The notes under the pieces were generated by a model that worked only from the letters and a program-made list of their open reading frames with translations, was not told the origin of the DNA and searched no databases. This document shows, one piece after another, positions 1 through 5,309 of a DNA stretch of 5,835 bases; positions within the stretch are counted from its first letter, which is position 1, and every line of letters begins with the position of its first letter. Source of the stretch: a bacterium (GTDB taxonomy: Bacteria; Vulcanimicrobiota; Xenobia; Xenobiales; Xenobiaceae); assembly GCA_022839105.1 (NCBI GenBank), contig JALHDH010000149.1, forward strand, positions 1 to 5,835, given 5' to 3'. The translations under genes and the position numbers were made by a program.

Positions 1-111
1 ACCCTGCAGGACCGTTTCGACTTCGCCCGCGACGTCTTCATCGACTACCTGGATGACCAGCCGGTCCTCCAGGCCCCCCAGACCGGGCGCATCGTGGTGG
101 TCGGCAAGTAG
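1..111 (+). CDS. 3' end of an unrecognised gene (partial)
   Basis: The reading frame is open from base 1 to a TAG stop and gives the last 36 residues of a protein. The tail is mixed charged and hydrophobic (RFDFARDVFIDYLDD near its start, TGRIVVVGK at its end). It shows no membrane segment or recognisable motif. Codon use is strongly G/C-ending, like the confirmed genes here, and the frame ends 23 bp before a clear terminator stem, which supports it being the true end of a gene. I do not recognise the family, and most of the gene lies outside the window. Confidence 0.7.
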   Translation, partial: TLQDRFDFARDVFIDYLDDQPVLQAPQTGRIVVVGK

Positions 112-134
112 TCCTCGACCTCGCCCAGACCGAA

Positions 135-179
135 GCGAGGGCGCTCCTGGGGAAACCCGGGGCGCCTTCGCGCTTTTTT
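135..179 (+). terminator. Rho-independent terminator of the upstream gene
   Basis: Bases 135-151 pair with 156-171 around a GAAA tetraloop (152-155), with two G-U pairs near the loop, one further down and a single bulged T at 145. Six Ts follow at 174-179. The stem is long and GC-rich and the U tract is on the plus strand only, so it ends transcription of the gene finishing at 111. It also argues against the TTG at 178, which lies inside the U tract, as start of the next gene. Confidence 0.88.
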
Positions 180-225
180 GTCCGAGACTCGGAGGGGAGG
201 CGCCCTGGCGGGGGAAGTCTCCGAC

Positions 226-1233
226 ATGGACTCCGCTGCGCCGTCCCCCGCCGTGGTCCCCGCCTCTGTCGCAGAACGCCTCTTCGGCATGGGTCTGAGG
301 AAGAAGGCCTTCTTCTTCCGCGAACTGGCCACGCTGGTGGAGGCCGGGGTGCCGATTTCCAGGGCCACGGCCCTGGCGGCCGGGCATGCCGCCCCGCGAC
401 TGGTCGCCCCCTTGACCTGCTTCCTGGATGAGGGGAATCTGCTCTCGGTCGCCATGGCACGTCATCCCCATCACTTCGGCGAGTTCGAGAGGGCCCTGGT
501 GGCGGCGGGCGAGGCCGGTGGCAGCCTGGATCTCCGCCTGAAGGATCTGGCCCACGCCCTGGAGAGCCAGTATGCCCTTCTGCAGACGGTCTTCTCCAAG
601 CTCTGGTATCCCTTGATCGTGCTGCACGTGGCGATCTTCGTTCCCACGCTGCCCTTGCTGGTGGTGCAGGGGCCGGCTCCCTACCTGGTCGCCACCTTGG
701 GGGTCCTGATCCCTCTGTACGCGCTGGCCTGCCTGGCCTTCGCCGCCTGGCGCCTGGGCTTGCGCCCCTGGGTGGAGTGGGTCCTGGACAAGGTCCCCTT
801 CCTGGGGACCACCCTGAGGGCCCTGGCGGCGGCCCGCTTCCTGGATTGTCTGGGCCAGTTGTATGAGGCCGGCCTGCCGGCTCCTCGTTGCCTGACCCTG
901 GCGGCGCGCTCGTCGGGGAATGGACTCTTCGCGGCGCGGGTCCAGCCCGCGGCCGGGTGGGTGGATTCCGGACTGAGCCTTTCCCAGGCCCTGGCCCGGA
1001 CCCGGGCTCTTCCGAACATGGCCTTGCAGATGCTGCAGACCGGAGAGGAGTCCGGCCGGCTTCCGGAGCTGCTGGCCCGGACGGCGGCCTGGATGCACGG
1101 CGAGGTGGAGCACACTGCCCAGAAGGTCATGACCTTGTTGCCGGTCCTGATCATGCTGGGGGTCGGGACCCTGATCGGGTTCATGGTGATCCGCTTCTAT
1201 GCCGGGCACCTGCAGACCCTCATGCAGTTCTAG
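226..1233 (+). CDS. GspF/PilC-like inner-membrane protein (type II secretion / type IV pilus F family)
   Basis: 335 residues. Two T2SSF-type domains are visible. The first is about residues 27-125, with FRELATLVEAGVPISRA and the AAGEAGGSLDLRLKDLA signature. The second is about 201-323, with ARFLDCLGQLYEAGLPAPR and QTGEESGRLPELLARTA. Hydrophobic membrane segments lie near 128-149, 152-175 and 302-323. Proteins of this family form the inner-membrane platform that couples the assembly ATPase to pseudopilus or pilus growth. I chose ATG226 because GGGGGAAG lies 8 nt upstream; the frame is open back to TTG178, but that codon sits in a terminator U tract. ATG289 is a weaker alternative. The protein is shorter than typical GspF/PilC (about 400 residues) because the N-terminal stretch is reduced. 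No ATPase, prepilin or secretin gene is nearby, so its machine is encoded elsewhere or it is an orphan. A 13-bp dyad (TCCGAG-A-CTCGGA, 181-193) precedes it. Confidence 0.88.
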   Translation: MDSAAPSPAVVPASVAERLFGMGLRKKAFFFRELATLVEAGVPISRATALAAGHAAPRLVAPLTCFLDEGNLLSVAMARHPHHFGEFERALVAAGEAGGSLDLRLKDLAHALESQYALLQTVFSKLWYPLIVLHVAIFVPTLPLLVVQGPAPYLVATLGVLIPLYALACLAFAAWRLGLRPWVEWVLDKVPFLGTTLRALAAARFLDCLGQLYEAGLPAPRCLTLAARSSGNGLFAARVQPAAGWVDSGLSLSQALARTRALPNMALQMLQTGEESGRLPELLARTAAWMHGEVEHTAQKVMTLLPVLIMLGVGTLIGFMVIRFYAGHLQTLMQF

Positions 1234-1252
1234 TTCCCGGGGCGGAGGCTCG

Positions 1253-1282
1253 TTGTTTCGGGCGGGCGGGTCCGGGGATAAT
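1253..1282 (+). promoter_or_regulatory. Candidate sigma70-type promoter reading toward the sigma factor gene
   Basis: TTGTTT (1253-1258) and GATAAT (1277-1282) are separated by 18 bp, giving a strong -10 and a half-matching -35. It is the most AT-rich spot in the 177-bp gap after the F-family gene. Transcription would start near 1289, cross a GGAGGAG ribosome-site-like run (1299-1305), and pass antisense through tRNA-Sec into the sigma gene. Confidence 0.5.
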
Positions 1283-1410
1283 GGAAGGGATACCGCCTGG
1301 AGGAGATGCTCTTTTGAGTTGCTGTCTGCGAGTCTGCCCGGATCGGCTGGCCCCTCCGTCCCTTCGACCCTGTGGTCTGGAGGAACGCCACCCGGGGGTG
1401 GACGGGGTTC

Positions 1411-1502
1411 TGGCGGGAAGGGGAGGGAGTCGAACCCTCCGGGCGCTTGAACGCCCCAACGGTTTTGAAGACCGCGGAGGCCACCGGGCCCCATCCATTC
1501 CC
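1411..1502 (-). tRNA. selC: tRNA-Sec (anticodon TCA), selenocysteine tRNA
   Basis: The reverse complement folds as a bacterial selenocysteine tRNA of 92 nt including an encoded GCCA 3' end (1414-1411). The acceptor stem has 8 bp (1502-1495 with 1415-1422), with one T-C mismatch at the sixth pair. The D-stem has 6 bp (1492-1487 with 1482-1477) around a 4-nt CGGT loop. The anticodon loop CTTCAAA carries TCA at 1468-1466. A long variable arm has a 5-bp GGGCG/CGCCC stem. The T-arm has 5 bp with loop TTCGACT, the same as I recall for E. coli selC. The 8+5 acceptor/T geometry, 6-bp D-stem, UCA anticodon and long arm set it apart from tRNA-Ser and from a suppressor. It inserts selenocysteine at SECIS-marked UGA codons; selA, selB and selD are not in the window. 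No obvious promoter is visible upstream (above 1502), where the sigma gene overlaps. Confidence 0.93.
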
Positions 1503-1505
1503 ATC

Positions 1506-2132
1506 GTGCAGTTCTCGGAGGAGGGCTCGATCCCTCCGAAGGCTCCGGACCTGACCTCCGGCCGCGAGGCCTTCGAGCGCGAGGCCCTGGCCCATCTGCC
1601 CGCGTTGACCCGCTTCGCGCGTCGGCTGGCCGGGCCTGGAGCCGATGCCGAGGATCTGCTCCAGGAGTGCTTCGCCCGAGCCCTGCGGTTCTTCCATCAT
1701 TATCGTCAGGGCACCAACTGCCGGGCCTGGCTCTTCCGGATCATGCACAACCTGCACATCAACCGCTGGCAGCTCCGCCAGCGCCGACCCCAGTCGATCT
1801 CCCTGGAGGAGGCCCGAGAGCCTCATCTGCGGGCGGCTCGTCTGCTGCAGGCCAGCCCCGATCTGGAAGGCGATCCGGAGCACGCCTTCTTTGCGTCCAA
1901 TCCCGACCCGGCGGTCAAGAAGGCCCTGGGTTCGCTTCCCCCAGGGTTTCGGACCCCGGTCCTGCTCTTCGACCTGGAGGGCTTCTCCTACCAGGAGATC
2001 GCGCAGACCATGGGCATCCCCGTCGGGACCGTCCGGTCCCGTCTGAATCGGGCCCGTCGACGGCTGGCGGTCCTGCTGGCGGACCATCGCCCGGGAAGGA
2101 CGCGGGGCGCGGGACTCAGGACGGCCTCGTAG
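1506..2132 (+). CDS. ECF-type (sigma70 family, group 4) RNA polymerase sigma factor
   Basis: 208 residues from GTG1506. Sigma region 2 spans about residues 27-95: FARRLAGPGADAEDLLQE is the core-binding motif and NCRAWLFRIMHNLHINRW the -10 recognition helix. Region 4 spans about 140-191: LPPGFRTPVLLFDLEGFSYQEIA with the helix-turn-helix MGIPVGTVRSRLNRARRRL. There is no region 1 or 3, as in ECF sigmas, and the size fits. The 45-residue linker is fairly long and acidic. The start is uncertain. GTG1506 lacks a clear ribosome site, and the frame stays open upstream. TTG1314 has GGAGGAG 8 nt before it and would add 64 residues encoded antisense to tRNA-Sec. No anti-sigma gene is adjacent, so the signal that frees this sigma is unknown. 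The stop overlaps the convergent receiver gene. Confidence 0.92.
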   Translation: MQFSEEGSIPPKAPDLTSGREAFEREALAHLPALTRFARRLAGPGADAEDLLQECFARALRFFHHYRQGTNCRAWLFRIMHNLHINRWQLRQRRPQSISLEEAREPHLRAARLLQASPDLEGDPEHAFFASNPDPAVKKALGSLPPGFRTPVLLFDLEGFSYQEIAQTMGIPVGTVRSRLNRARRRLAVLLADHRPGRTRGAGLRTAS

Positions 2133-2523
2133 GCCTCTCGAAGCGCAGGCTTCGGGAAAGCCAGACCCGGAATCGGGTCCTGAGCCAGGCCACGCCGAAG
2201 GGGCGGCACAGCAGATCGTCCGCGCCCTCCTCGAAGGCCTTCAGGACCGCGTCCTCCTCTGGATCCGGGGCGGCCAGCGTCATCAGCAGAGGCGTGCGTC
2301 TCCCCCTCGGGGTGGCCTCGAGGGCCGCCAGGACGGCAGGGCCGAGCGCGGAGTCGACCACGACCAGGTCCGGGGGGGAGTGATCCAAAAGGCCTCGGGC
2401 CTGCTCGGGATCCGCGCTGAGCAGCAGATCGTAGGGTTCGTCGCGGCAGGCTTCGGCCAGTTCCTTCCTGAAGCCCGGGTCGGGTTCCACGACCAGGATT
2501 CTCGGGCGCGGTTTCCGGCTCAT
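2116..2523 (-). CDS. Stand-alone, atypical response-regulator receiver domain
   Basis: 135 residues, essentially one receiver (REC) domain with no output domain. Landmarks: ILVVEPDP (residues 9-16) at the acidic pocket, PDLVVVDSAL with Asp57 as the probable phosphoacceptor, PLLMTLA (78-84) and the C-terminal GADDLLCRPF (100-109). Key positions are altered. The usual Asp pair reads Glu13-Pro14, the conserved Thr/Ser is shifted to 82 with Leu at 83, and the invariant Lys of the KPF motif is Arg107. Phosphorylation may be weak, or the domain may act as a constitutive or protein-binding module. The ATG overlaps the stop of the MBL hydrolase gene as ATGA, so the two are translationally coupled and probably act together. 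No histidine kinase is visible. Residues 110-135 form a short basic tail. Confidence 0.85.
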   Translation of the reverse strand: MSRKPRPRILVVEPDPGFRKELAEACRDEPYDLLLSADPEQARGLLDHSPPDLVVVDSALGPAVLAALEATPRGRRTPLLMTLAAPDPEEDAVLKAFEEGADDLLCRPFGVAWLRTRFRVWLSRSLRFERPTRPS

Positions 2524-3416
2524 AGCTCGAAACCGGGTCCTTCGGCTGCCCCCCAGACCTGGAGCGGGGAACCCAGGGCGCGGGCCAGCCCCTGGGCCTG
2601 GAGGACCATCTGATGGACCTGGGCGTCCGAGCGGGTGGGATCGTGGTGGAAGAGCGCCAGCCGGGAGGCCCGGGCCTGGCAGGCGACCTGGACGGCAAAT
2701 TCCAGGGGGCTGTGCCCGAAGCCCCGGGCCCGGCGATATTCCTCCATCGTGTACTGGGCGTCCTGGATCAGCAGATCGGCGCCCTGGGCGAATTCCACCA
2801 GTTCCTGGTCCCTGGGGTGATCCAGCAGGTACAGGCCGTCCTCGGGGGGCGATTCGCAGGGTTCGACATCGCTGAGGTAGACCACCGAACGCCCCTCGGC
2901 TTCGAAGCGGAAGCCCAGGCAGGGGAGGGTGTGGTTCAAGGCCAGGGTGCGGACCTGGACCCGACCGACCCGGCAGCCTTGGCAGCCCAGCTCTTCGAAG
3001 GACACGTTGGCCCGCATGTCCTTCAGAGTGATCGGGAAGTATTCGAACTCCATCTGGCCGGCCAGCACGGCTTCCAGGCGCTGCTCGGAGTCGGCCGAAC
3101 CGAAGAGGCGCAGGGAGTTGCCGGGGACGAAGGCCGGGCTGAAGAACGGGAACCCCTGGATATGGTCCCAGTGGATGTGGGAGACGAAGATCGAAGCCTG
3201 GACGGGAGTCCCCTGGGACATGAGCCAGCGGCCCAGCTCGCGAAGGCCCGAGCCGCAATCGAGGATGAACGTCTCGTGCGCTTCCGTCCTCAGGCAGACG
3301 CAAGGAGTGTTCCCACCGAACTCCAGCGTCTGAGAGCCCGGAACCGGGATGCTGCCTCGGGTTCCCCAGAAACGCACGTTCAAGACGTCAAGGACCCACC
3401 GCCTGTCTTGAGGCAC
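2520..3416 (-). CDS. MBL-fold metallohydrolase (COG1235-like phosphodiesterase/RNase Z-like group)
   Basis: 298 residues from GTG3416. The N-terminus VRFWGTRGSIPVPG...FGGNTPCV is typical of the COG1235-type metallo-beta-lactamase fold. The metal-binding motif SHIHWDHIQG supplies His80, His82, Asp84 and His85. Further ligand candidates are His162 (LNHTLPCLGFRFE), Asp183 (VYLSDVEP), His235 (GFGHSPLEFA) and His257/258 (LFHHDP). All expected residues are present, so it should be an active two-metal hydrolase, likely a cytoplasmic phosphodiesterase; the substrate cannot be told. No signal peptide is seen. The true start may be TTG3383 or GTG3377, since family members often begin directly at the VRFWGTRGS strand and no start has a strong ribosome site. 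It precedes and overlaps the receiver gene by 4 bp and follows the 174-residue gene after 100 bp, probably in one operon. Confidence 0.9.
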   Translation of the reverse strand: MPQDRRWVLDVLNVRFWGTRGSIPVPGSQTLEFGGNTPCVCLRTEAHETFILDCGSGLRELGRWLMSQGTPVQASIFVSHIHWDHIQGFPFFSPAFVPGNSLRLFGSADSEQRLEAVLAGQMEFEYFPITLKDMRANVSFEELGCQGCRVGRVQVRTLALNHTLPCLGFRFEAEGRSVVYLSDVEPCESPPEDGLYLLDHPRDQELVEFAQGADLLIQDAQYTMEEYRRARGFGHSPLEFAVQVACQARASRLALFHHDPTRSDAQVHQMVLQAQGLARALGSPLQVWGAAEGPGFEL

Positions 3417-3469
3417 GAGGGCCCCATTCCCGGGCGACTTCGACCGCCGGCCTGGAGGCTCCTTCGCCC

Positions 3470-3493
3470 GGAGCCCGGGCGAACCAGGGCTCC
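3470..3493. repeat. Intergenic stem-loop between the 174-residue gene and the MBL gene
   Basis: GGAGCCC (3470-3476) and GGGCTCC (3487-3493) form a perfect 7-bp stem with a 10-nt loop. It lies in the 100-bp spacer after the TAG stop of the upstream minus-strand gene. There is no T run on either strand, so it is not a classical terminator. It could be a processing or stability hairpin or a partial attenuator within the operon. Confidence 0.4.
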
Positions 3494-3516
3494 GGGGCGG
3501 TCAGCCGGCCTGGGTT

Positions 3517-4041
3517 CTAGTTCTCCGTGTTGGCGCGGATCTCGGTGATCAGGAACTCCATGATCTCCGAGGCGATCGGCAGGACCTTCTCCTTGAGGAT
3601 ACCGGTCAGGGCGTCGCGGGAGTTGACCAGCCTGTGCTTCTTGGCAAAGGCCAGGATGGCTTCGTCGGTCAACCAGGAGGCGGTGGGCAACTGGTAGGCC
3701 ACCTCGACGAAGCGCTTGTCCGCCTTGCCGAAGTCGGCCGAGCCGCGCACCGTCACCCTGCAGATCTCCGAGCCGTGGGGGCCCTTGGCCAGCGTCTGGC
3801 GGATCCCGTCCTCGGTGCCCCGATAGGGCGCGGACAGGACCAGGAGATTGCCTGTCCGGTCTTCCGAAACCTCGGTCTTCTCGAACGCAAAGGTCTTTGA
3901 AGACTGGACATCCAGGAACCGGAGGCCGCCCAGCTTGGTCGGGCTGCCTTGGGCCACGTAGCGACCGAAGATATCGGTCAGGATGACGTTCATCTCGTCG
4001 GCCAGCCGCTCGAGATCGATCTGGGTCTGGGTCTGCGCCAT
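3517..4041 (-). CDS. Conserved-looking hypothetical protein, 174 residues
   Basis: I do not recognise this family. The start ATG4041 is well supported: GAGGTGA (4056-4050) ends 8 nt upstream. The protein is soluble, with no signal peptide or membrane segment. It begins with a polar MAQTQTQ tail and a predicted helix (IDLERLADEMNVILTDIFGRYV). A central region rich in beta-prone segments follows (GGLRFLDVQ, KTFAFEKTEV, NLLVLSAPY, ICRVTVRGS, FVEVAYQLP). The C-terminus is helical (DEAILAFAKKH, ILKEKVLPIASEIMEFLITEIRAN). The helix-sheet-helix layout suggests a small folded domain, perhaps oligomeric. It is first in a probable operon with the MBL hydrolase and receiver, behind its own promoter and the 62-bp element. 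Function unknown. Confidence 0.8.
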   Translation of the reverse strand: MAQTQTQIDLERLADEMNVILTDIFGRYVAQGSPTKLGGLRFLDVQSSKTFAFEKTEVSEDRTGNLLVLSAPYRGTEDGIRQTLAKGPHGSEICRVTVRGSADFGKADKRFVEVAYQLPTASWLTDEAILAFAKKHRLVNSRDALTGILKEKVLPIASEIMEFLITEIRANTEN

Positions 4042-4097
4042 GGAAACTCTCACCTCGCCAGGTTCTGCCGCCCGCGGCGGCGTGGGGGGAAACGAAG

Positions 4098-4121
4098 GTT
4101 CCGCCTGGCCAGAGGCGGAAC
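4098..4121 (-). promoter_or_regulatory. Perfect 8-bp inverted repeat at the predicted transcript 5' end
   Basis: GTTCCGCC and GGCGGAAC flank an 8-nt spacer and pair perfectly. On the minus strand the repeat begins within about 2 nt of the transcription start expected from the -10 at 4135-4130. It would therefore form a 5'-terminal hairpin in the mRNA, or act as a repressor operator covering the start site. No T run follows, so it is not a terminator. Confidence 0.55.
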
Positions 4122-4129
4122 TATAGCAC

Positions 4130-4159
4130 ATTCTATCACGAAGCCAGGGTTCCTGTCGC
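4130..4159 (-). promoter_or_regulatory. Candidate promoter of the hypothetical-MBL-receiver operon
   Basis: Read on the minus strand, the extended -10 TGA-TAGAAT has its hexamer at 4135-4130. A weak -35-like GCGACA (4159-4154) lies 18 bp upstream. The leader would be about 80 nt. A second -10-like hexamer, TATAGT (4125-4120), lies just downstream and has no matching -35. This is the AT-richest part of the 403-bp gap between coding regions. Confidence 0.5.
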
Positions 4160-4173
4160 GTCTCTTGCGCTGG

Positions 4174-4235
4174 CGGGTGCTGATCCTCAGCGTCGGCGAA
4201 TATATGTTCGATGGCCGGCAGATACGAAGGCGCCC
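4174..4235 (-). repeat. 62-bp promoter-upstream element, copy 1
   Basis: It matches 5643-5704 at 53 of 62 positions without gaps, in the same orientation. It holds the dyad CGAATATATGTTCG (4197-4210) and the conserved block TTCGTA-CTGCCG on its promoter-distal side. It ends 38 bp upstream of the -10 hexamer of the operon led by the 174-residue gene. Flanking sequence on either side is not alike, so the repeat has sharp edges. Confidence 0.8.
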
Positions 4236-4444
4236 TCCCAGGCCCGGGCCGCTCACCCACGCCGTCCGCCCGCTGTCCGGTCAGCCAGGCCGGCCCCTGG
4301 TGCTCTGCAGTCAGAGCCTGTCCCTGGAGGCGGCACCGTCCACAGCCCGGACCGTGGGTCGCCTGATGACCGACGATCCGGGCCAAGACCCGCGCTGAAG
4401 GCCCGAACGTTTCGATTCCACCCGGGTTGCGGCGTCCTGAACGC
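4236..4444. other. Non-coding spacer with a small hairpin
   Basis: This 209-bp stretch separates the broken RuvC-like gene from the copy-1 element. The open frames through it look like GC-rich chance frames with no motif. The only clear structure is a hairpin, GCTCTG (4302-4307) and CAGAGC (4312-4317), around a CAGT loop. It has no T run. I see no promoter-like AT-rich segment. Confidence 0.5.
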
Positions 4445-4896
4445 TCAGTCTGCTCTGTGCCAGCCGGTCTGGCGCAGAGCCCAGACGCCCAGCAGGATGG
4501 CCTCTGCAGCGTCATGTCGAGGGGGAGTCGGGCAAGCCAGGCCGGAATCCTCAATGATCCGCAGAGCCAGACGCTCGGCCTGGATCTTGGCCTGCCGCCC
4601 CGAGCGGCGTTGGCGGGGCAGCAACTGCTCGTCTCGCCAGTCCTCGGCACAGACCAGCAGGGTCTCGGCTCCGCGGCGACGGGCCTCGGAAAGCCATGAC
4701 CGGGCCAGGTCGGCCGGGCCTTCGGCAACCAGCCAGGCCAGCTCGCCGGCCTCGGCCAGGATCGCGCGGGCTGCCGCGCGCAGGGCCGAGCGGGAGGGAA
4801 AGTGCGCCGAGCCGTGGCGGATCAGGCGCCCGTCGCGTCCGAAGAGGGCAAACCTGTTCGCAGGCCCAGGTCCACCGCCAGGAGCGTCTCTGCCAA
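4445..4896 (-). pseudogene. RuvC-like (RNase H fold) nuclease gene split by a one-base frameshift
   Basis: From TTG4896 (GGAGGT 3 nt upstream) the frame reads LAETLLAVDLGLRTG and soon stops. One frame over, beginning at the T run near 4850-4854, it continues FALFGRDGRLIRHG and runs to the TGA at 4447-4445. Adding one base in the GGTTTGCC run restores 150 residues. The restored protein has the acidic landmarks of RuvC-like nucleases: Asp9 in AVDLG, Glu59 in LVAEGP, Asp86 nearby, and RHDAAEA with Asp129 and Glu132 at the C-terminal helix. A basic loop (LPRQRRSGRQAK, 93-104) could touch nucleic acid. The length suits a minimal RuvC-type domain. It follows the toxin gene by 65 bp on the same strand. 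The break may be a true mutation, a sequencing error or, less likely, recoding; no standard slippery heptamer is present. Confidence 0.72.
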
Positions 4897-4961
4897 GGCA
4901 CCTCCAGACTTCTCCCCTCCGGCGGGTGGTTCTGACCGTTCAGGCCAGACCCGGTGGTTCG

Positions 4962-5309
4962 TCAGGGCAGCGACAGGACCCGTTTCAGGATCGAGTCGAC
5001 CTGGCTCATGCGGTCTTCCGACAGGCGCCCCGCGGCCGAGGCCGGAAAGCGGGCGGGATCAAGCGACCTCAACTGGAAGCACAGGAACACGGTGTCCCGA
5101 GGCAGCCCGGTCTCCAGGGCGCTCACCCGCAGGTTGACCGGGTAGTCCCGCGGCACCTTGCCAGCGTCGGTTCCCGCCACCACCGTCACGACCAGGGGTT
5201 GCCTGTTGATGGCGTTGGAGGACACGACCAACACGGGTCTTGGCCCGCCCTGCTCCCGCCCCTGGACGGGATCCAGGTCGACGAAGTAGATGTCTCCGCG
5301 CCGAATCAC
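4962..5309 (-). CDS. mazF: MazF/PemK-type toxin (probable mRNA endoribonuclease)
   Basis: 115 residues from GTG5309, which overlaps the antitoxin stop as GTGA. MazF hallmarks are present: RRGDIYFVDLDPVQGREQGGPRPVLVVS at the N-terminus (the family's G-E-Q-G-RP block), VVTVVAGTD in the central strand, and DTVFLCFQLRSLDPAR near the C-terminus, matching the conserved Q-LR--D block. The length is normal for the family. MazF toxins cleave single-stranded RNA at short motifs and stop growth when the labile antitoxin is lost; the cut site here cannot be read from sequence. The frame is open far upstream, but the coupling overlap and the family N-terminus fix the start. The broken RuvC-like gene follows and may share the transcript. 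Confidence 0.94.
   Translation of the reverse strand: MIRRGDIYFVDLDPVQGREQGGPRPVLVVSSNAINRQPLVVTVVAGTDAGKVPRDYPVNLRVSALETGLPRDTVFLCFQLRSLDPARFPASAAGRLSEDRMSQVDSILKRVLSLP

Noticed and set aside
178..225. TTG178 as start of the F-family gene.
   Set aside because: It lies in the U tract of the terminator and has no ribosome site; ATG226 has a purine-rich site at normal spacing.
1306..1317. A four-codon ATG...TGA mini-frame after GGAGGAG as a leader peptide or a selenocysteine TGA.
   Set aside because: The ribosome site is too close to the ATG, and there is no downstream continuation or SECIS-like hairpin tied to that TGA.
2613..3548. Plus-strand open frame of 311 residues.
   Set aside because: It is antisense to the MBL hydrolase, which has a full motif set; the plus-strand frame has no recognisable family features.
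4302..4317. Hairpin as terminator of the RuvC-like gene's transcript.
   Set aside because: It is a short stem without a T run on either strand and lies about 130 bp beyond the stop.
4845..4860. Programmed -1 frameshift in the RuvC-like gene.
   Set aside because: No X-XXY-YYZ slippery heptamer at the junction and no obvious stimulatory structure; a simple missing base is more economical.
4551..4901. Minus-strand open frame of 116 residues beginning MPWQRRSW.
   Set aside because: It is Arg/Pro-rich, lacks motifs and overlaps the joined RuvC-like frame, which has ordered catalytic residues.
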